A stretch of DNA of 64,000 nucleotides from Sporolactobacillus kofuensis (GCF_042660205.1 NZ_JBHSTQ010000002.1:124001-188000), one strand, 5' to 3'. Numbered from the stretch's first letter, positions 44,999 to 53,815 are shown. Notes: a model not told the origin generated them from the sequence alone. Numbers and translations are program-made.

Positions 44999-46082
44999 GC
45001 TGTGCACCTTCCTTTTTGTTTGTTTCAATCATGCTGAGGAATTCATCAAACAAATCCTGGCTGTCATCCGGTCCTGGTGATGCTTCCGGGTGATACTGAA
45101 CACTGAATGCCGGATATTTCGTATGACGGAGACCTTCAATCGTTCCATCGTTTATCGCTATATGAGTGACTTCGAGGTCTGTCCCTTTAAGTGACTCTTT
45201 TTCAACCGTAAATCCATGGTTTTGGGAAGTAATCACAAATTTACCGGAGCGCAGATTTTTTACTGGATGATTCACGCCGCGGTGACCAAAGCGCATTTTC
45301 ACTGTATTCGCCCCTGCAGCAAGCGCGAACAATTGATGACCGAGACAAATGCCGAAAACCGGGATTTTTCCGAGTATATCTCGTACCATCTCTACAGCCT
45401 CAGGAACTTCTTTTGGATCACCAGGTCCATTGCTGAGCAACACACCATCTGGATGAAGTTTGGCGATATCTTCTGCTGTTGTCTGATAAGGGACAATAAC
45501 GACATCTAAATTTCGCTTAATGCACTCGCGAAGAATCCCTTGTTTTGCACCAAAATCGACCAGAACGACCCGAGGACCAGAACCAGGAGTCACATAAACA
45601 GATTTCGTCGAAACACGACTGATCTGATCGGTTGGTAACGGCCATTTTTTTAGTTCTTCTGCAACTTCATTTGGATCCGCATCTGCTGAGACAATTTTTC
45701 CTCTGAGCGTGCCATATTCTCGAATAATTTTTGTTAGTTTGCGCGTGTCGATCCCTTCAATGCCAGGAACATCATACTCTTCCAGCCATTCACTGATTGT
45801 CTTATCTTTCTGCCAGTGAGAAGGCTTTTTTGCGATTTCTTTTACGATTAATCCGGAAATACTTGGCTGTCCGGATTCATTATCTGAACGGTTGATTCCA
45901 TAGTTTCCAATGAGTGGGTACGTCATCGTCACAATTTGCCCACAATATGATGGATCGGTAATCAATTCCTGATAACCGGTCATCCCTGTGTTAAAAACAA
46001 CTTCACCTTTCATATCCGAGTTGCTACCAAAGCCTTCACCAATGAAGGATGCGCCATTTTCTAAAACAAGCTGTCTTTTCAA
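44991..46082 (-). CDS. carA: carbamoyl phosphate synthase, small (glutaminase) subunit
   Basis: Releases ammonia from glutamine for CarB. The 363-residue protein has VLENGASFIGEGFG at the start, a class I amidotransferase domain with the nucleophile Cys in FGICLGHQLFALA, and the His-Glu pair in VQYHPEASPGP. It starts at the TTG at 46082 (LKRQLVLENG read with Met), with AGGAG upstream; a longer frame would run into pyrB and is not credible. pyrC, normally between pyrB and carA, is absent. Confidence 0.95.
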   Translation of the reverse strand: MKRQLVLENGASFIGEGFGSNSDMKGEVVFNTGMTGYQELITDPSYCGQIVTMTYPLIGNYGINRSDNESGQPSISGLIVKEIAKKPSHWQKDKTISEWLEEYDVPGIEGIDTRKLTKIIREYGTLRGKIVSADADPNEVAEELKKWPLPTDQISRVSTKSVYVTPGSGPRVVLVDFGAKQGILRECIKRNLDVVIVPYQTTAEDIAKLHPDGVLLSNGPGDPKEVPEAVEMVRDILGKIPVFGICLGHQLFALAAGANTVKMRFGHRGVNHPVKNLRSGKFVITSQNHGFTVEKESLKGTDLEVTHIAINDGTIEGLRHTKYPAFSVQYHPEASPGPDDSQDLFDEFLSMIETNKKEGAQLA

Positions 46083-46137
46083 TCGATTGCCACTCCTTTT
46101 TTTAATGCGGTTTATTTTCTCTTTATGATCAAATGTA

Positions 46138-47040
46138 TTATCCGATCGCGTGCACGGGTAGTGAATCAAGTGCCCACTCCAATGCAGCCATTCTTGCGAT
46201 AACACCATTCTTAATTTGTTTGAAATAGCGAGAACGCGGACACTCAACGAGTGCATTATCCAGCTCAACACCACGATTAATTGGTCCGGGGTGCATAATA
46301 ATGCTATCCGGTTTCATTCGATAGGCACGTTCAATAGTCAAACCGTAGCGTTCGTGGTAAGCTTGCTTAGTCATTTTCATCGATTGTTCATGACGTTCAT
46401 GTTGAATGCGAAGCATGATCACAGCATCAGCGGTTTCAATGGCTTCCTCAACAGGTACATAGGTTCCAGGTAAATCTCTATTTTGCCACTCTTCTGGACC
46501 AGAAAGTAAGACGCGGCAACCTAAGCGTGTGAACACTTCAGCATCAGATTTTGCAACCCTGCTATATCTTAGGTCACCGATAATGGCAACCGTTAATCCT
46601 GAAAACTTCTCGAACTCTTGGCGGATGGTCAGTAGATCCAGCAAAGCCTGTGTCGGATGATCCCCGCACCCGTCCCCTGCATTAAGTACCGAAATACCAA
46701 CATTACCGAGTTCTCTATAGTAGCCGGTATCCTGATGGCGAACCACAACAGCTTTTGTACCAAGTGCTTCCATCGTTTTCACCGTATCGTAAAGTGTTTC
46801 GCCTTTTTGTGCACTCGATGTTTTGCTGCTAAAGTTCAATATTTGATAACCCAATCTCTTTTCTGCTGTTTCAAAACTGAAGCGAGTACGTGTACTTGGT
46901 TCGTAAAAAAGATTGGCAACCAGTGTATGATTGGGTTGGAACCAGCCTTCATCACTTAACTCATGGAGTTGATCTGCACGATCTAAAATATGATTGATTT
47001 CCGTTATCGAAAGTTTATTTAAGCTAAGCAGATTCGCCAT
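46138..47040 (-). CDS. pyrB: aspartate carbamoyltransferase
   Basis: First committed step of pyrimidine synthesis, joining carbamoyl phosphate and aspartate. The 300-residue protein has the carbamoyl phosphate site FYEPSTRTRFSFE and HPTQALLDLLTI, and HPGPINRGVEL near the C-terminus. The ATG at 47040 has GAGGGGG at eight bases; a GTG lies one codon upstream. No regulatory subunit gene is seen. An attenuator precedes it. Confidence 0.95.
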   Translation of the reverse strand: MANLLSLNKLSITEINHILDRADQLHELSDEGWFQPNHTLVANLFYEPSTRTRFSFETAEKRLGYQILNFSSKTSSAQKGETLYDTVKTMEALGTKAVVVRHQDTGYYRELGNVGISVLNAGDGCGDHPTQALLDLLTIRQEFEKFSGLTVAIIGDLRYSRVAKSDAEVFTRLGCRVLLSGPEEWQNRDLPGTYVPVEEAIETADAVIMLRIQHERHEQSMKMTKQAYHERYGLTIERAYRMKPDSIIMHPGPINRGVELDNALVECPRSRYFKQIKNGVIARMAALEWALDSLPVHAIG

Positions 47041-47112
47041 CACATAATCCCCCTCTTGTTTTAATGTGTGCTTTCTTTCACCTGAGCTTGCATTTTTACA
47101 CCATCGACCATT

Positions 47113-47200
47113 AAAAAAACCTCTTCGTCAGAATCTGACAAAGAGGTTGTGTAAAAAACCGTTTTGCGCTCAATCACTCTTTATCAGTCTCACAGGACTG
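47113..47200 (-). promoter_or_regulatory. PyrR-controlled attenuator between pyrR and pyrB
   Basis: Reading the minus strand, the PyrR-binding loop CAGTCCTGTGAGACTG (47185-47200) comes first. It is followed by an intrinsic terminator made of CCTCTT, GTCAG, CTGAC and AAGAGG arms with TTTTTTT (47113-47147). With UMP, PyrR would bind the loop and favour termination before pyrB. Confidence 0.88.
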
Positions 47201-47234
47201 CCTTTAAAAGGTGTTCTACGTTTCGCTTCTATTA

Positions 47235-47771
47235 TTAACTTTTCGATTGGATCATCACTGTATCGGTTCCATCTACTTCACTTAGTTGGACTGCGATCTC
47301 TTCTTCTCTTGATGTTGGCACGTTTTTCCCAATGTAATCAGGGCGAATCGGCAATTCTCGATGTCCTCGGTCAATCAGCACTGCTAACTGGATTCTTTGC
47401 GGCCTGCCTCGGTCCATCAGGGCATCCATTGCTGCTCGGATCGTTCTCCCAGTATAGAGCACATCATCAACAAGAATCACCGTTTTCGATTCAATCGATA
47501 TAGGCAGGATGCTATCAATTTGATCCGCATCATTTTTCTTCTGTTTCAAGTCGTCTCTGTACAAAGTAATATCGAGCTCACCAACAGCGACTTCCTTATT
47601 TTCAATCGCCTTGATTCGCATCGCCAACCGATTTGCTAAATAAATACCTCGAGTCTTGATCCCGACGAGAACAACTTCATCAACACCTTCGTTACGCTCA
47701 ATAACTTCATGCGCAAGTCGCGTCAATGCTCGCCCGATCGCTTTTTCATCCATAATTTCTTTGACATCCAA
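47235..47771 (-). CDS. pyrR: pyr operon attenuation regulator / uracil phosphoribosyltransferase PyrR
   Basis: RNA-binding regulator that also has weak uracil phosphoribosyltransferase activity. The 178-residue product has AIGRALTRLAHEVIERN, the ITLYRDDL segment, the PRPP motif VILVDDVLYTGRTIRAAMDA and LIDRGHRELPIRPDYIGKN. I place the start at the TTG at 47771, eight bases after GGGTG, which gives the normal length; the open frame continues upstream into the leader RNA. pyrP, which lies downstream in B. subtilis, is missing. Confidence 0.93.
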   Translation of the reverse strand: MDVKEIMDEKAIGRALTRLAHEVIERNEGVDEVVLVGIKTRGIYLANRLAMRIKAIENKEVAVGELDITLYRDDLKQKKNDADQIDSILPISIESKTVILVDDVLYTGRTIRAAMDALMDRGRPQRIQLAVLIDRGHRELPIRPDYIGKNVPTSREEEIAVQLSEVDGTDTVMIQSKS

Positions 47772-47814
47772 CAATCGTTCACCCGCCCATTGGCTACGGT
47801 CATTATTAAGTAAA

Positions 47815-47918
47815 CTCTTGCTGCGGGCATAAAAAAAATCCTGCCGTTTAGAGCAAGAGACCGTAGTGCTGTCAATAACCATTGACAATCATCACCCTTC
47901 TTAGTCTCTCTGGACTAA
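47815..47918 (-). promoter_or_regulatory. PyrR-binding loop and leader upstream of pyrR
   Basis: The minus strand contains TTAGTCCAGAGAGACTAA (47901-47918), a canonical PyrR loop. The AGAGAC of the loop can pair with GTCTCT just downstream (antiterminator), and CTCTTGCT can pair with AGCAAGAG (47815-47859). The latter hairpin has its T run inside the loop rather than after the stem, so the termination step is less clear than at pyrB. Confidence 0.7.
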
Positions 47919-47951
47919 ATTTAAAGGAAGCATTTAGTTTTAACTACAGAT

Positions 47952-47980
47952 AGTATGCCAAACATGGACAGAATTGTCAA
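47952..47980 (-). promoter_or_regulatory. sigma-A promoter of the pyr operon
   Basis: Perfect TTGACA (47975-47980), 17 bases, then CATACT (47952-47957) on the minus strand. Transcription would begin about 30 bases before the PyrR loop. Confidence 0.8.
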
Positions 47981-47997
47981 TGGTTAGATGGTATTAA

Positions 47998-48165
47998 GGA
48001 AAACCGCCCAGTCCTTGACTTTGCATCAATTTTCTCCGATTGTTCGCTTACCGCGGGCGCAACGCGAACCTCCTCGAAAGACAAATGCTTGTGGGGTATC
48101 CGCTGGCACCTAATCACTCAAGCGTCGCGCGCATTCGGTCACATAACACTGCTTCGTCAAAAATC
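47998..48165 (-). repeat. dispersed repeat family, copy 3
   Basis: A diverged copy on the plus strand: CGCCCAGTCCTTGACTTTGC, GTTCGCTTACCGCGGGCG, CGCGAACCTCCTCG and TTGTGGGGTATCC. It lies behind the 3' end of rluD and just upstream of the pyr promoter. The end hairpin has lost its loop (only the GCCCAGTCC arm remains). Confidence 0.7.
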
Positions 48166-48204
48166 ATATTCTTTCTTTACCTGTAAAAAATTTTTTTGCA
48201 CGGT

Positions 48205-49125
48205 TCAATCCCATTCATGGTTTCTCAATCGTATGAGCAACTGGTTCATATCCTCTGGAAGTGGTGCGTGAAAAAGCATGAATTGATTGGTTTCAGGATG
48301 TACAAACCCCAGTTCAGCAGCATGTAATGCCTGACCATGAATTGGGAGCGTTTTACGCGGCCCATATTTCGGATCACCCGCCAACGGATGACCAATATAC
48401 GCCATATGCACCCTGATCTGATGTGTCCGGCCTGTCTCTAATCGGCATGAGACATAAGTATACTTTGAGAAACGTTCAATAACTTTGAAATGCGTCACCG
48501 CATGTTTACTGTTTTTATCCGTCACCATCATTTTTTTCCGATCTTTATCCGACCGGCCGATCGGTGCATCAATGGTCCCCTCATCATGAGGCAAACATCC
48601 GTGAACAAGAGCAAGATATTCCCGTTTCGTTGTTTTGTCTTTTAACTGGGCAGCCAAAGATCGGTGTGCTGTATCCGTTTTTGCGACCATTAACAACCCT
48701 GAAGTTTCTTTATCGATCCGATGAACAATTCCAGGTCGCATTACCCCGTTAATTCCCGATAAATCATGACAATGCCCAAGCAGCGCATTGACTAAGGTGC
48801 CGCTCATGTTTCCAGGTGCCGGATGAACGACCATCCCTCTTGGCTTGTTCACAACAATTACTGAGTGATCCTCATAGACAATATCAAGTGGAATATCTTC
48901 CGGTTCGACATTAAGAGGTTCTGGTTCCGGCAAGTGTATCGTGACTTCATCATCAGTCTTCATGCGATAACTTGTCTTTACTGCTGAACCATTCACTAAG
49001 ATGCATTTATCCTTAATTAGTTGCTGCAATCGAGATCTTGACTCTCCGGGAATTTCACGGCTCATCCAAGCGTCAACCCTCGTTCCTTCGTCCCTAACAT
49101 CGACATATTTTACGTGATCTGACAT
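48205..49125 (-). CDS. rluD: RluA/RluD family ribosomal pseudouridine synthase (YlyB)
   Basis: Converts uridines of 23S rRNA to pseudouridine. The 306-residue protein has an N-terminal S4 domain (about 14-75), then the catalytic core with VVHPAPGNMSGTLVNAL, the HRIDKETSGLL motif with the catalytic Asp, and TGRTHQIRVHMAYIGHPLAG. It starts next to the lspA stop. The exact target positions cannot be told from sequence. Confidence 0.93.
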   Translation of the reverse strand: MSDHVKYVDVRDEGTRVDAWMSREIPGESRSRLQQLIKDKCILVNGSAVKTSYRMKTDDEVTIHLPEPEPLNVEPEDIPLDIVYEDHSVIVVNKPRGMVVHPAPGNMSGTLVNALLGHCHDLSGINGVMRPGIVHRIDKETSGLLMVAKTDTAHRSLAAQLKDKTTKREYLALVHGCLPHDEGTIDAPIGRSDKDRKKMMVTDKNSKHAVTHFKVIERFSKYTYVSCRLETGRTHQIRVHMAYIGHPLAGDPKYGPRKTLPIHGQALHAAELGFVHPETNQFMLFHAPLPEDMNQLLIRLRNHEWD

Positions 49126-49581
49126 TTACTGCTCCTTCTTTCCATCAAGGAACAGATACATGATCAGCAAGATTACGCCAATACATAGCGAAGAATCCGC
49201 GATATTAAACACCGGGAAACTATAATGAATGATATAAACATGGATAAAGTCGACAACTTCACCACGTAACATTCGATCCAAAAAATTTCCGAGTGTTCCG
49301 CCGATAATCAGTCCCAGCGAAGTCCCTAGAAGTGGCTGCTTTCGACCGATCTTCTGCATGTAATAAACAACGGCCACCAAAACAATAATGGTTATTATAA
49401 AGAAGAAAATAAATTGACCTTCCAATATACTCCAAGCCGCTCCATTATTACGAATTGACGTCAAATAAAATAATCCGGGAATAATCGCTATACTCTGTCC
49501 AAGAGCCATATTTTGTACGATCATCCACTTGGAAATTTGATCAATAAGAAGAACAAGGCCTGCAAGTGCATAATAAATCAT
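49126..49581 (-). CDS. lspA: lipoprotein signal peptidase
   Basis: Membrane aspartyl protease that cleaves lipoprotein signal peptides. The 151-residue protein has four membrane segments (about 4-22, 57-75, 85-98, 130-146). The two catalytic Asp are Asp102 in GNFLDRM and Asp129 in FNIADSS, the same numbers as in B. subtilis. It lies between the DksA-like gene and rluD, the usual place. Confidence 0.95.
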   Translation of the reverse strand: MIYYALAGLVLLIDQISKWMIVQNMALGQSIAIIPGLFYLTSIRNNGAAWSILEGQFIFFFIITIIVLVAVVYYMQKIGRKQPLLGTSLGLIIGGTLGNFLDRMLRGEVVDFIHVYIIHYSFPVFNIADSSLCIGVILLIMYLFLDGKKEQ

Positions 49582-49798
49582 CTACAAATTCCTCCAAAAA
49601 TTCATAAGGAACGATGCATACTGGTGACATAAACCAGCTCGGTCATCCCCATTTATTCTTAAATTTTAGCATAATTCTTCCAAAAGAGATATGTGTAAAG
49701 CGATCCCGGTAGCTCATAAAAGGCTGCAGAGTCTTCCCTGACTCGCTGATCCCGCAACAGTCGCTCACCTACGCGCCTTAATTCATTACGCACCTTAT

Positions 49799-49835
49799 AA
49801 AAAAATGTCCCAAAGTCCATGACTTTTGAGACAAC
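49799..49835 (-). terminator. rho-independent terminator of the DksA-like gene
   Basis: GTCTCAAAAGTC and GACTTTGGGAC pair around ATG on the minus strand, followed by ATTTTTTT, about 20 bases after the stop. The remaining gap up to lspA contains a 60-codon open frame (49659-49841) that starts inside this hairpin and has no ribosome site. Confidence 0.85.
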
Positions 49836-49855
49836 ATCCAAACACTATCTACAGA

Positions 49856-50542
49856 TTAATTTTCATTAGGATCGGTGTATTCATCCTCATATCTAGAAGA
49901 CCAATGATCGTAATGATGATTTTTTAGCACTTGAATTTCATCGTCACCTGAGAAGCCCCCAATTCCCGTTGCTGCAAAAGCTTCAAGTTCTTCAACAAAC
50001 CCCATGCCCTCTTCATCATCGCTATAAGGAGCATCTTCATAGATGCCTTCTTGATCGTTATATTGTGATACCAAATCATATGCATTTTGTTCATCGAACC
50101 CATTACTTTCAAAATTAGTAAATCCACTTTCTTCCATATCAAGTATGACTGATTCCTCCACCGGACGCACCTTATGATGATGATCTATTTCAGAATGAGC
50201 AACCGTTGTTCTTGCTGTTGGTAGAGCCTTGAGTCGCGCACGAGGTATTTTCTCACCGGTTTTCTCATCATACCCATAGGTTCCCTCATGAATCTTTTTT
50301 AACGCATGATTAATTTCTTTTAATTCTTTTTGCTCCATTTTATGAAAAGCGAGGTCTTTTTCACGTTCATAGAGCTGTGTTGCCGATTCAGCCGGATGGT
50401 TATCATACGTTGAAAGTTCTCCTGAAGCAAAATCTGTAATCGATCCTAACTCACTCGCTGTTTCCATATCACTTATTAATTTATGTTCGAGTTCCAGCTT
50501 GCGTTTCATGAGCTGCTTTTTTATTTTGTTGTAACCAAACAT
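49856..50542 (-). CDS. ylyA: DksA/TraR-like protein without zinc-finger cysteines (YlyA family)
   Basis: A 228-residue protein with an N-terminal coiled coil (about 10-90) and a DksA-type globular region: IHEGTYGYDEKTGEKIPRAR, then LKALPTARTTVAH. All four zinc-binding Cys of the DksA finger are replaced. The C-terminal 100 residues are acidic and family-specific. B. subtilis YlyA, at the same place, binds RNA polymerase and affects sigma-G genes in the forespore. The ATG at 50542 has AGGGGG upstream, within a hairpin. Confidence 0.82.
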   Translation of the reverse strand: MFGYNKIKKQLMKRKLELEHKLISDMETASELGSITDFASGELSTYDNHPAESATQLYEREKDLAFHKMEQKELKEINHALKKIHEGTYGYDEKTGEKIPRARLKALPTARTTVAHSEIDHHHKVRPVEESVILDMEESGFTNFESNGFDEQNAYDLVSQYNDQEGIYEDAPYSDDEEGMGFVEELEAFAATGIGGFSGDDEIQVLKNHHYDHWSSRYEDEYTDPNEN

Positions 50543-50550
50543 GAATAATA

Positions 50551-50600
50551 AAACCCCCTTTCTCTCGCACACATTCTTAGTGTGAGGAAAAGGAGGTTTT
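50551..50600 (-). promoter_or_regulatory. long hairpin between ileS and ylyA that covers the ylyA ribosome site
   Basis: On the minus strand AACCTCCTTTTCCTCACAC and GTGTGCGAGAGAAAGGGGG, followed by TT, form a long imperfect stem around TAAGAAT, followed by TTATT. It may end ileS transcription. The 3' arm holds the AAGGGGG ribosome site of ylyA, so it could also block translation of read-through RNA. Confidence 0.65.
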
Positions 50601-50660
50601 TTAGACCACGTAATTTTTGCTCAGAATGGGAAACATTCACTTGCTCTTAAATCGTTTCCT

Positions 50661-53432
50661 TTAATCGAGTTGCATATCCGCATAATCATGACGGACGGTG
50701 TCTGCACAATGAGCACAGAGTGTCGGATGTTCAGCATCTGTACCAACCGTTGGAAGGATTGCCCAACAACGTTCACATTTTTCACCTTCTGCTTTGTTCA
50801 CCTTAACAGCAAGTTGCCCATAACGATCCGCATCTGCTGGTGCAAGACTGTTGTCTTCGAGAGTCACATGCGAAACAATGAACAGTTTATCCAAATCCGA
50901 TGTGTTCTTTAGGAATGCTGTTTCGTCAGTCACGTAAAGCGTAACCGAAGCTTCAAGTGAACCACCAATCAACTTATCAACACGCGCTTTTTCCAACGAT
51001 TTCAAGACATCATCACGAACAGCCAGCAATGCTTTCCAATTTTCTTCGATTTGATCGGCATTGGCAATCGATTCGCGTTCAGGCATCTCTGTTAATTGCA
51101 CGTAAGCCGAAACCTGATCTGATTCAGGAATGAATTGCCAGATTTCTTCAGCTGTGTGGGGGATGATTGGTGAGAGAATCTTCGTCATTGCACATACGGT
51201 CTTATAAAGAACTGTTTGTGCTGATCGACGTACCAATGAATCCTTTGGCTGAACATATAAGGCATCTTTGGCAATATCCATATAGAATGCGCTCAGATCT
51301 AGCGAGCAATAATTTTGCAGTGCTTTGTACACATTCAAAAATTGATAGCCTTCAAAACCTTCCATGCAGGTATCAATAAAATGGTTTAATTTTACGAGCA
51401 TATATTTTTCGAGTCCAGGCATATCCTCAGTTGGAACAACATTTTCTCCAGTGAAGTCCTGAAGGTTGCCAAGCATAAAGCGGACAGTATTCCGAATCTT
51501 GCGGTACACCTCTGCGACCTGACCAAGAATTTCGTTGGATACTCTTGCATCAGCCTGATAATCAACAGATGCTACCCATAGGCGGATAATATCTGCACCA
51601 TATTGTTGCATCACTTTCATTGGATCAATGACGTTGCCGACTGATTTACTCATCTTTAAGCCTTTGCCATCAAGGGTAAAACCATGGCTTAGTACTTGTT
51701 TGTATGGGGCATGGCCGGTCACAGCAACAGCGGTAGCAAGTGAAGAATTAAACCAGCCACGATATTGGTCTGATCCTTCGAGATACAGATCTGCCGGGCG
51801 GCGTAATCCATCACGTGTCGTCAATACCCCTTGATGTGATGAGCCTGAATCAAACCAAACATCCATGATATCTGTTTCCTTCTTAAAGATGCCATTTGGA
51901 CTATGCTCCGAAGTAAATCCTTCTGGAAGTAAATCTTTTGCATCCCATTGAAACCAGATATTTGACCCGTGTTCACGGAACAAATCGGAAACACGTTTGA
52001 TCGTTTCATCTGTGATGATTGGTTCGCCGTCTTCACCATAGAATACTGGAATCGGCACGCCCCAGGCACGCTGACGAGAGATACACCAATCTTCACGATC
52101 TTTAATCATATTTGTCATACGCACGTCACCCCATGTCGGAATCCAGCGTACTTCATGAATCGCGTTCAGGATGTCCTCACGATACGCCTTGATCGAGGCG
52201 AACCATTGTTTCGTTGCTCTCCAAATCACGGGTTTCTTCGTACGCCAGTCATGCGGATACGAGTGTGTAAACGTTCCGACCTTAAGCAGTGCATGAACTT
52301 CTTTTAATTTTTCGAGAACCGGTTCATTAGCCTTTTCGTAGAACAGCCCTTCAAATCCTGGTGCTTCTTCAGTCATGCAGCCACGGTCATCAACCGGACA
52401 TAGGATATCTAGTCCGTATTTTTTACCTACATAGAAGTCATCAGCACCAAAACCTGGAGCTGTATGCACGCACCCTGTACCAGCATCCAATGTTACGTGA
52501 TCACCAAGAATCATTACTGAAGGACGATCATAGAAAGGATGACGGCAAACGACATATTCCAAGGATTTTCCGGCAACAGTACGGAGTACCTGCGGGTTTT
52601 CCCATTCGAATTTTTTAGTTAAAGATTCAACCAAATCTGTAGCAACGACAAACTTGCGATCGTTCACCTGAACAACACTGTAGTCAAATTTTGGATTGAC
52701 AGCAATCGCTAGGTTTGATGGCATTGTCCATGGTGTGGTCGTCCAGATCACCACTTCTTCATCATTATTTAATACACCTTTCCCGTCTGTTACATGAAAA
52801 GCGACAAAAATTGAATAAGACTTAACATCTTTATATTCGATTTCTGCCTCAGCCAATGCTGATTCCGAGGATGGAGACCAGTAGACCGTCTTTTTATCCT
52901 TATAGATGTACCCTTTCTTTGCCATTTCACCAAAAACTTTGATTTGCTCTGCTTCGAACTCTTTATGAAGAGTCAGATACGGATGATCCCAATCGCCTCG
53001 AACGCCAAGTCGTTTAAATTGTTCTTTCTGCCTTTCTACTTGACCCAATGCATATTCTTTACATTTTTCGCGAAGATCAGCAACCGACATTTTCTTTCGG
53101 TCTATACCCTGTTTGGCAAGCTGTTGTTCAATTGGGAGACCATGTGTATCCCAACCCGGAACGTAAGGTGCTTGATATCCACTCATCGATTTATAGCGCA
53201 CAATCATATCTTTTAACACTTTATTTTCCGCATGACCGATATGAATATTTCCATTCGCATAAGGAGGACCATCGTGAAGAATGAAGGTTGGTTTTCCCTC
53301 ATTTACTTTCAATGACTGTTCATAAACATGATCATCCGCCCACTGTTTTTGCATCAATGGTTCTTTTGTCGGAAGACCGCCACGCATTTTGAATTTTGTT
53401 TTGGGCATCAATAATGTCTTCTTGTAATCCAT
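50661..53432 (-). CDS. ileS: isoleucyl-tRNA synthetase
   Basis: Charges tRNA-Ile. The 923-residue class I enzyme has the HIGH motif as HIGHAENKVLK, an editing CP1 domain (about 200-400, with WTTTPWTMPSNLA), the KMSKS motif as KMSKSVGNV, and a C-terminal zinc site CERCWAILP and LCAHCADT. I place the start at the ATG at 53432 with GGAGG upstream; the open frame runs 42 codons further into the leader. Expression is controlled by the T-box before it. Confidence 0.97.
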   Translation of the reverse strand: MDYKKTLLMPKTKFKMRGGLPTKEPLMQKQWADDHVYEQSLKVNEGKPTFILHDGPPYANGNIHIGHAENKVLKDMIVRYKSMSGYQAPYVPGWDTHGLPIEQQLAKQGIDRKKMSVADLREKCKEYALGQVERQKEQFKRLGVRGDWDHPYLTLHKEFEAEQIKVFGEMAKKGYIYKDKKTVYWSPSSESALAEAEIEYKDVKSYSIFVAFHVTDGKGVLNNDEEVVIWTTTPWTMPSNLAIAVNPKFDYSVVQVNDRKFVVATDLVESLTKKFEWENPQVLRTVAGKSLEYVVCRHPFYDRPSVMILGDHVTLDAGTGCVHTAPGFGADDFYVGKKYGLDILCPVDDRGCMTEEAPGFEGLFYEKANEPVLEKLKEVHALLKVGTFTHSYPHDWRTKKPVIWRATKQWFASIKAYREDILNAIHEVRWIPTWGDVRMTNMIKDREDWCISRQRAWGVPIPVFYGEDGEPIITDETIKRVSDLFREHGSNIWFQWDAKDLLPEGFTSEHSPNGIFKKETDIMDVWFDSGSSHQGVLTTRDGLRRPADLYLEGSDQYRGWFNSSLATAVAVTGHAPYKQVLSHGFTLDGKGLKMSKSVGNVIDPMKVMQQYGADIIRLWVASVDYQADARVSNEILGQVAEVYRKIRNTVRFMLGNLQDFTGENVVPTEDMPGLEKYMLVKLNHFIDTCMEGFEGYQFLNVYKALQNYCSLDLSAFYMDIAKDALYVQPKDSLVRRSAQTVLYKTVCAMTKILSPIIPHTAEEIWQFIPESDQVSAYVQLTEMPERESIANADQIEENWKALLAVRDDVLKSLEKARVDKLIGGSLEASVTLYVTDETAFLKNTSDLDKLFIVSHVTLEDNSLAPADADRYGQLAVKVNKAEGEKCERCWAILPTVGTDAEHPTLCAHCADTVRHDYADMQLD

Positions 53433-53570
53433 TGCCAAACGCCTCCATTTTTCTCTGTTCACAAAAAATATTAGAAAACTCGGTTTCGCCAAACTTATGA
53501 GCACAGCCAAAACCTTCGTTGTTCTGACACACCATCCGTATTGGTGAACTTTACTCATTTCTCACCAATA

Positions 53571-53810
53571 AAAAAGTCCTTCCATCCCAAAGGGACGGAA
53601 GGACCGCGGTACCACCCTAATAGCAGAAAACTCTGCCACTCATTATCTTCTTAACGCGAATAAACGTTGGAAATTAATTGGCCAACGGGTTTTCATGGCC
53701 TTTCATATCCAAACTCAAGGGTGATGTTCATCGTTACTGTCCGCGCTAGGCTTTCACCAATCCCCAGCTCGCTGAGTGACCTTGCAACGACTACTCTCCC
53801 TGTCACAGTG
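53571..53810 (-). promoter_or_regulatory. T-box riboswitch for isoleucine tRNA
   Basis: The minus strand carries the canonical T-box AGGGTGGTACCGCGG (53604-53618). It is followed by a terminator (GTCCTTCCGTCCC with GGGATGGAAGGAC, then T run, 53571-53604). Stem I contains AGCGAGCTGGGGATTGGTG (about 53750-53768) and the specifier ATC at 53723-53725 within GAACATCAC, which reads Ile. Uncharged tRNA-Ile would stabilise the antiterminator. Confidence 0.92.
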
Positions 53811-53815
53811 TTTCA

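Noticed and set aside
41756..45028. Possible separate arginine-specific carbamoyl phosphate synthase
   Set aside because: The genes lie inside the PyrR-controlled operon between pyrB and pyrK, so they are the pyrimidine enzymes.
46083..46274. Longer N-terminus for carA running into pyrB
   Set aside because: The extra residues overlap pyrB by over 130 bases and are unlike CarA; the TTG at 46082 has a good ribosome site.
48180..48200. A/T palindrome (AAAAAATTTTTTT) as rluD terminator
   Set aside because: There is no GC stem; it is more likely a simple homopolymer junction.
53433..53558. 42-residue N-terminal extension of ileS
   Set aside because: It is in the T-box leader and includes the small repeat remnant; the ATG at 53432 has GGAGG and gives the family N-terminus.
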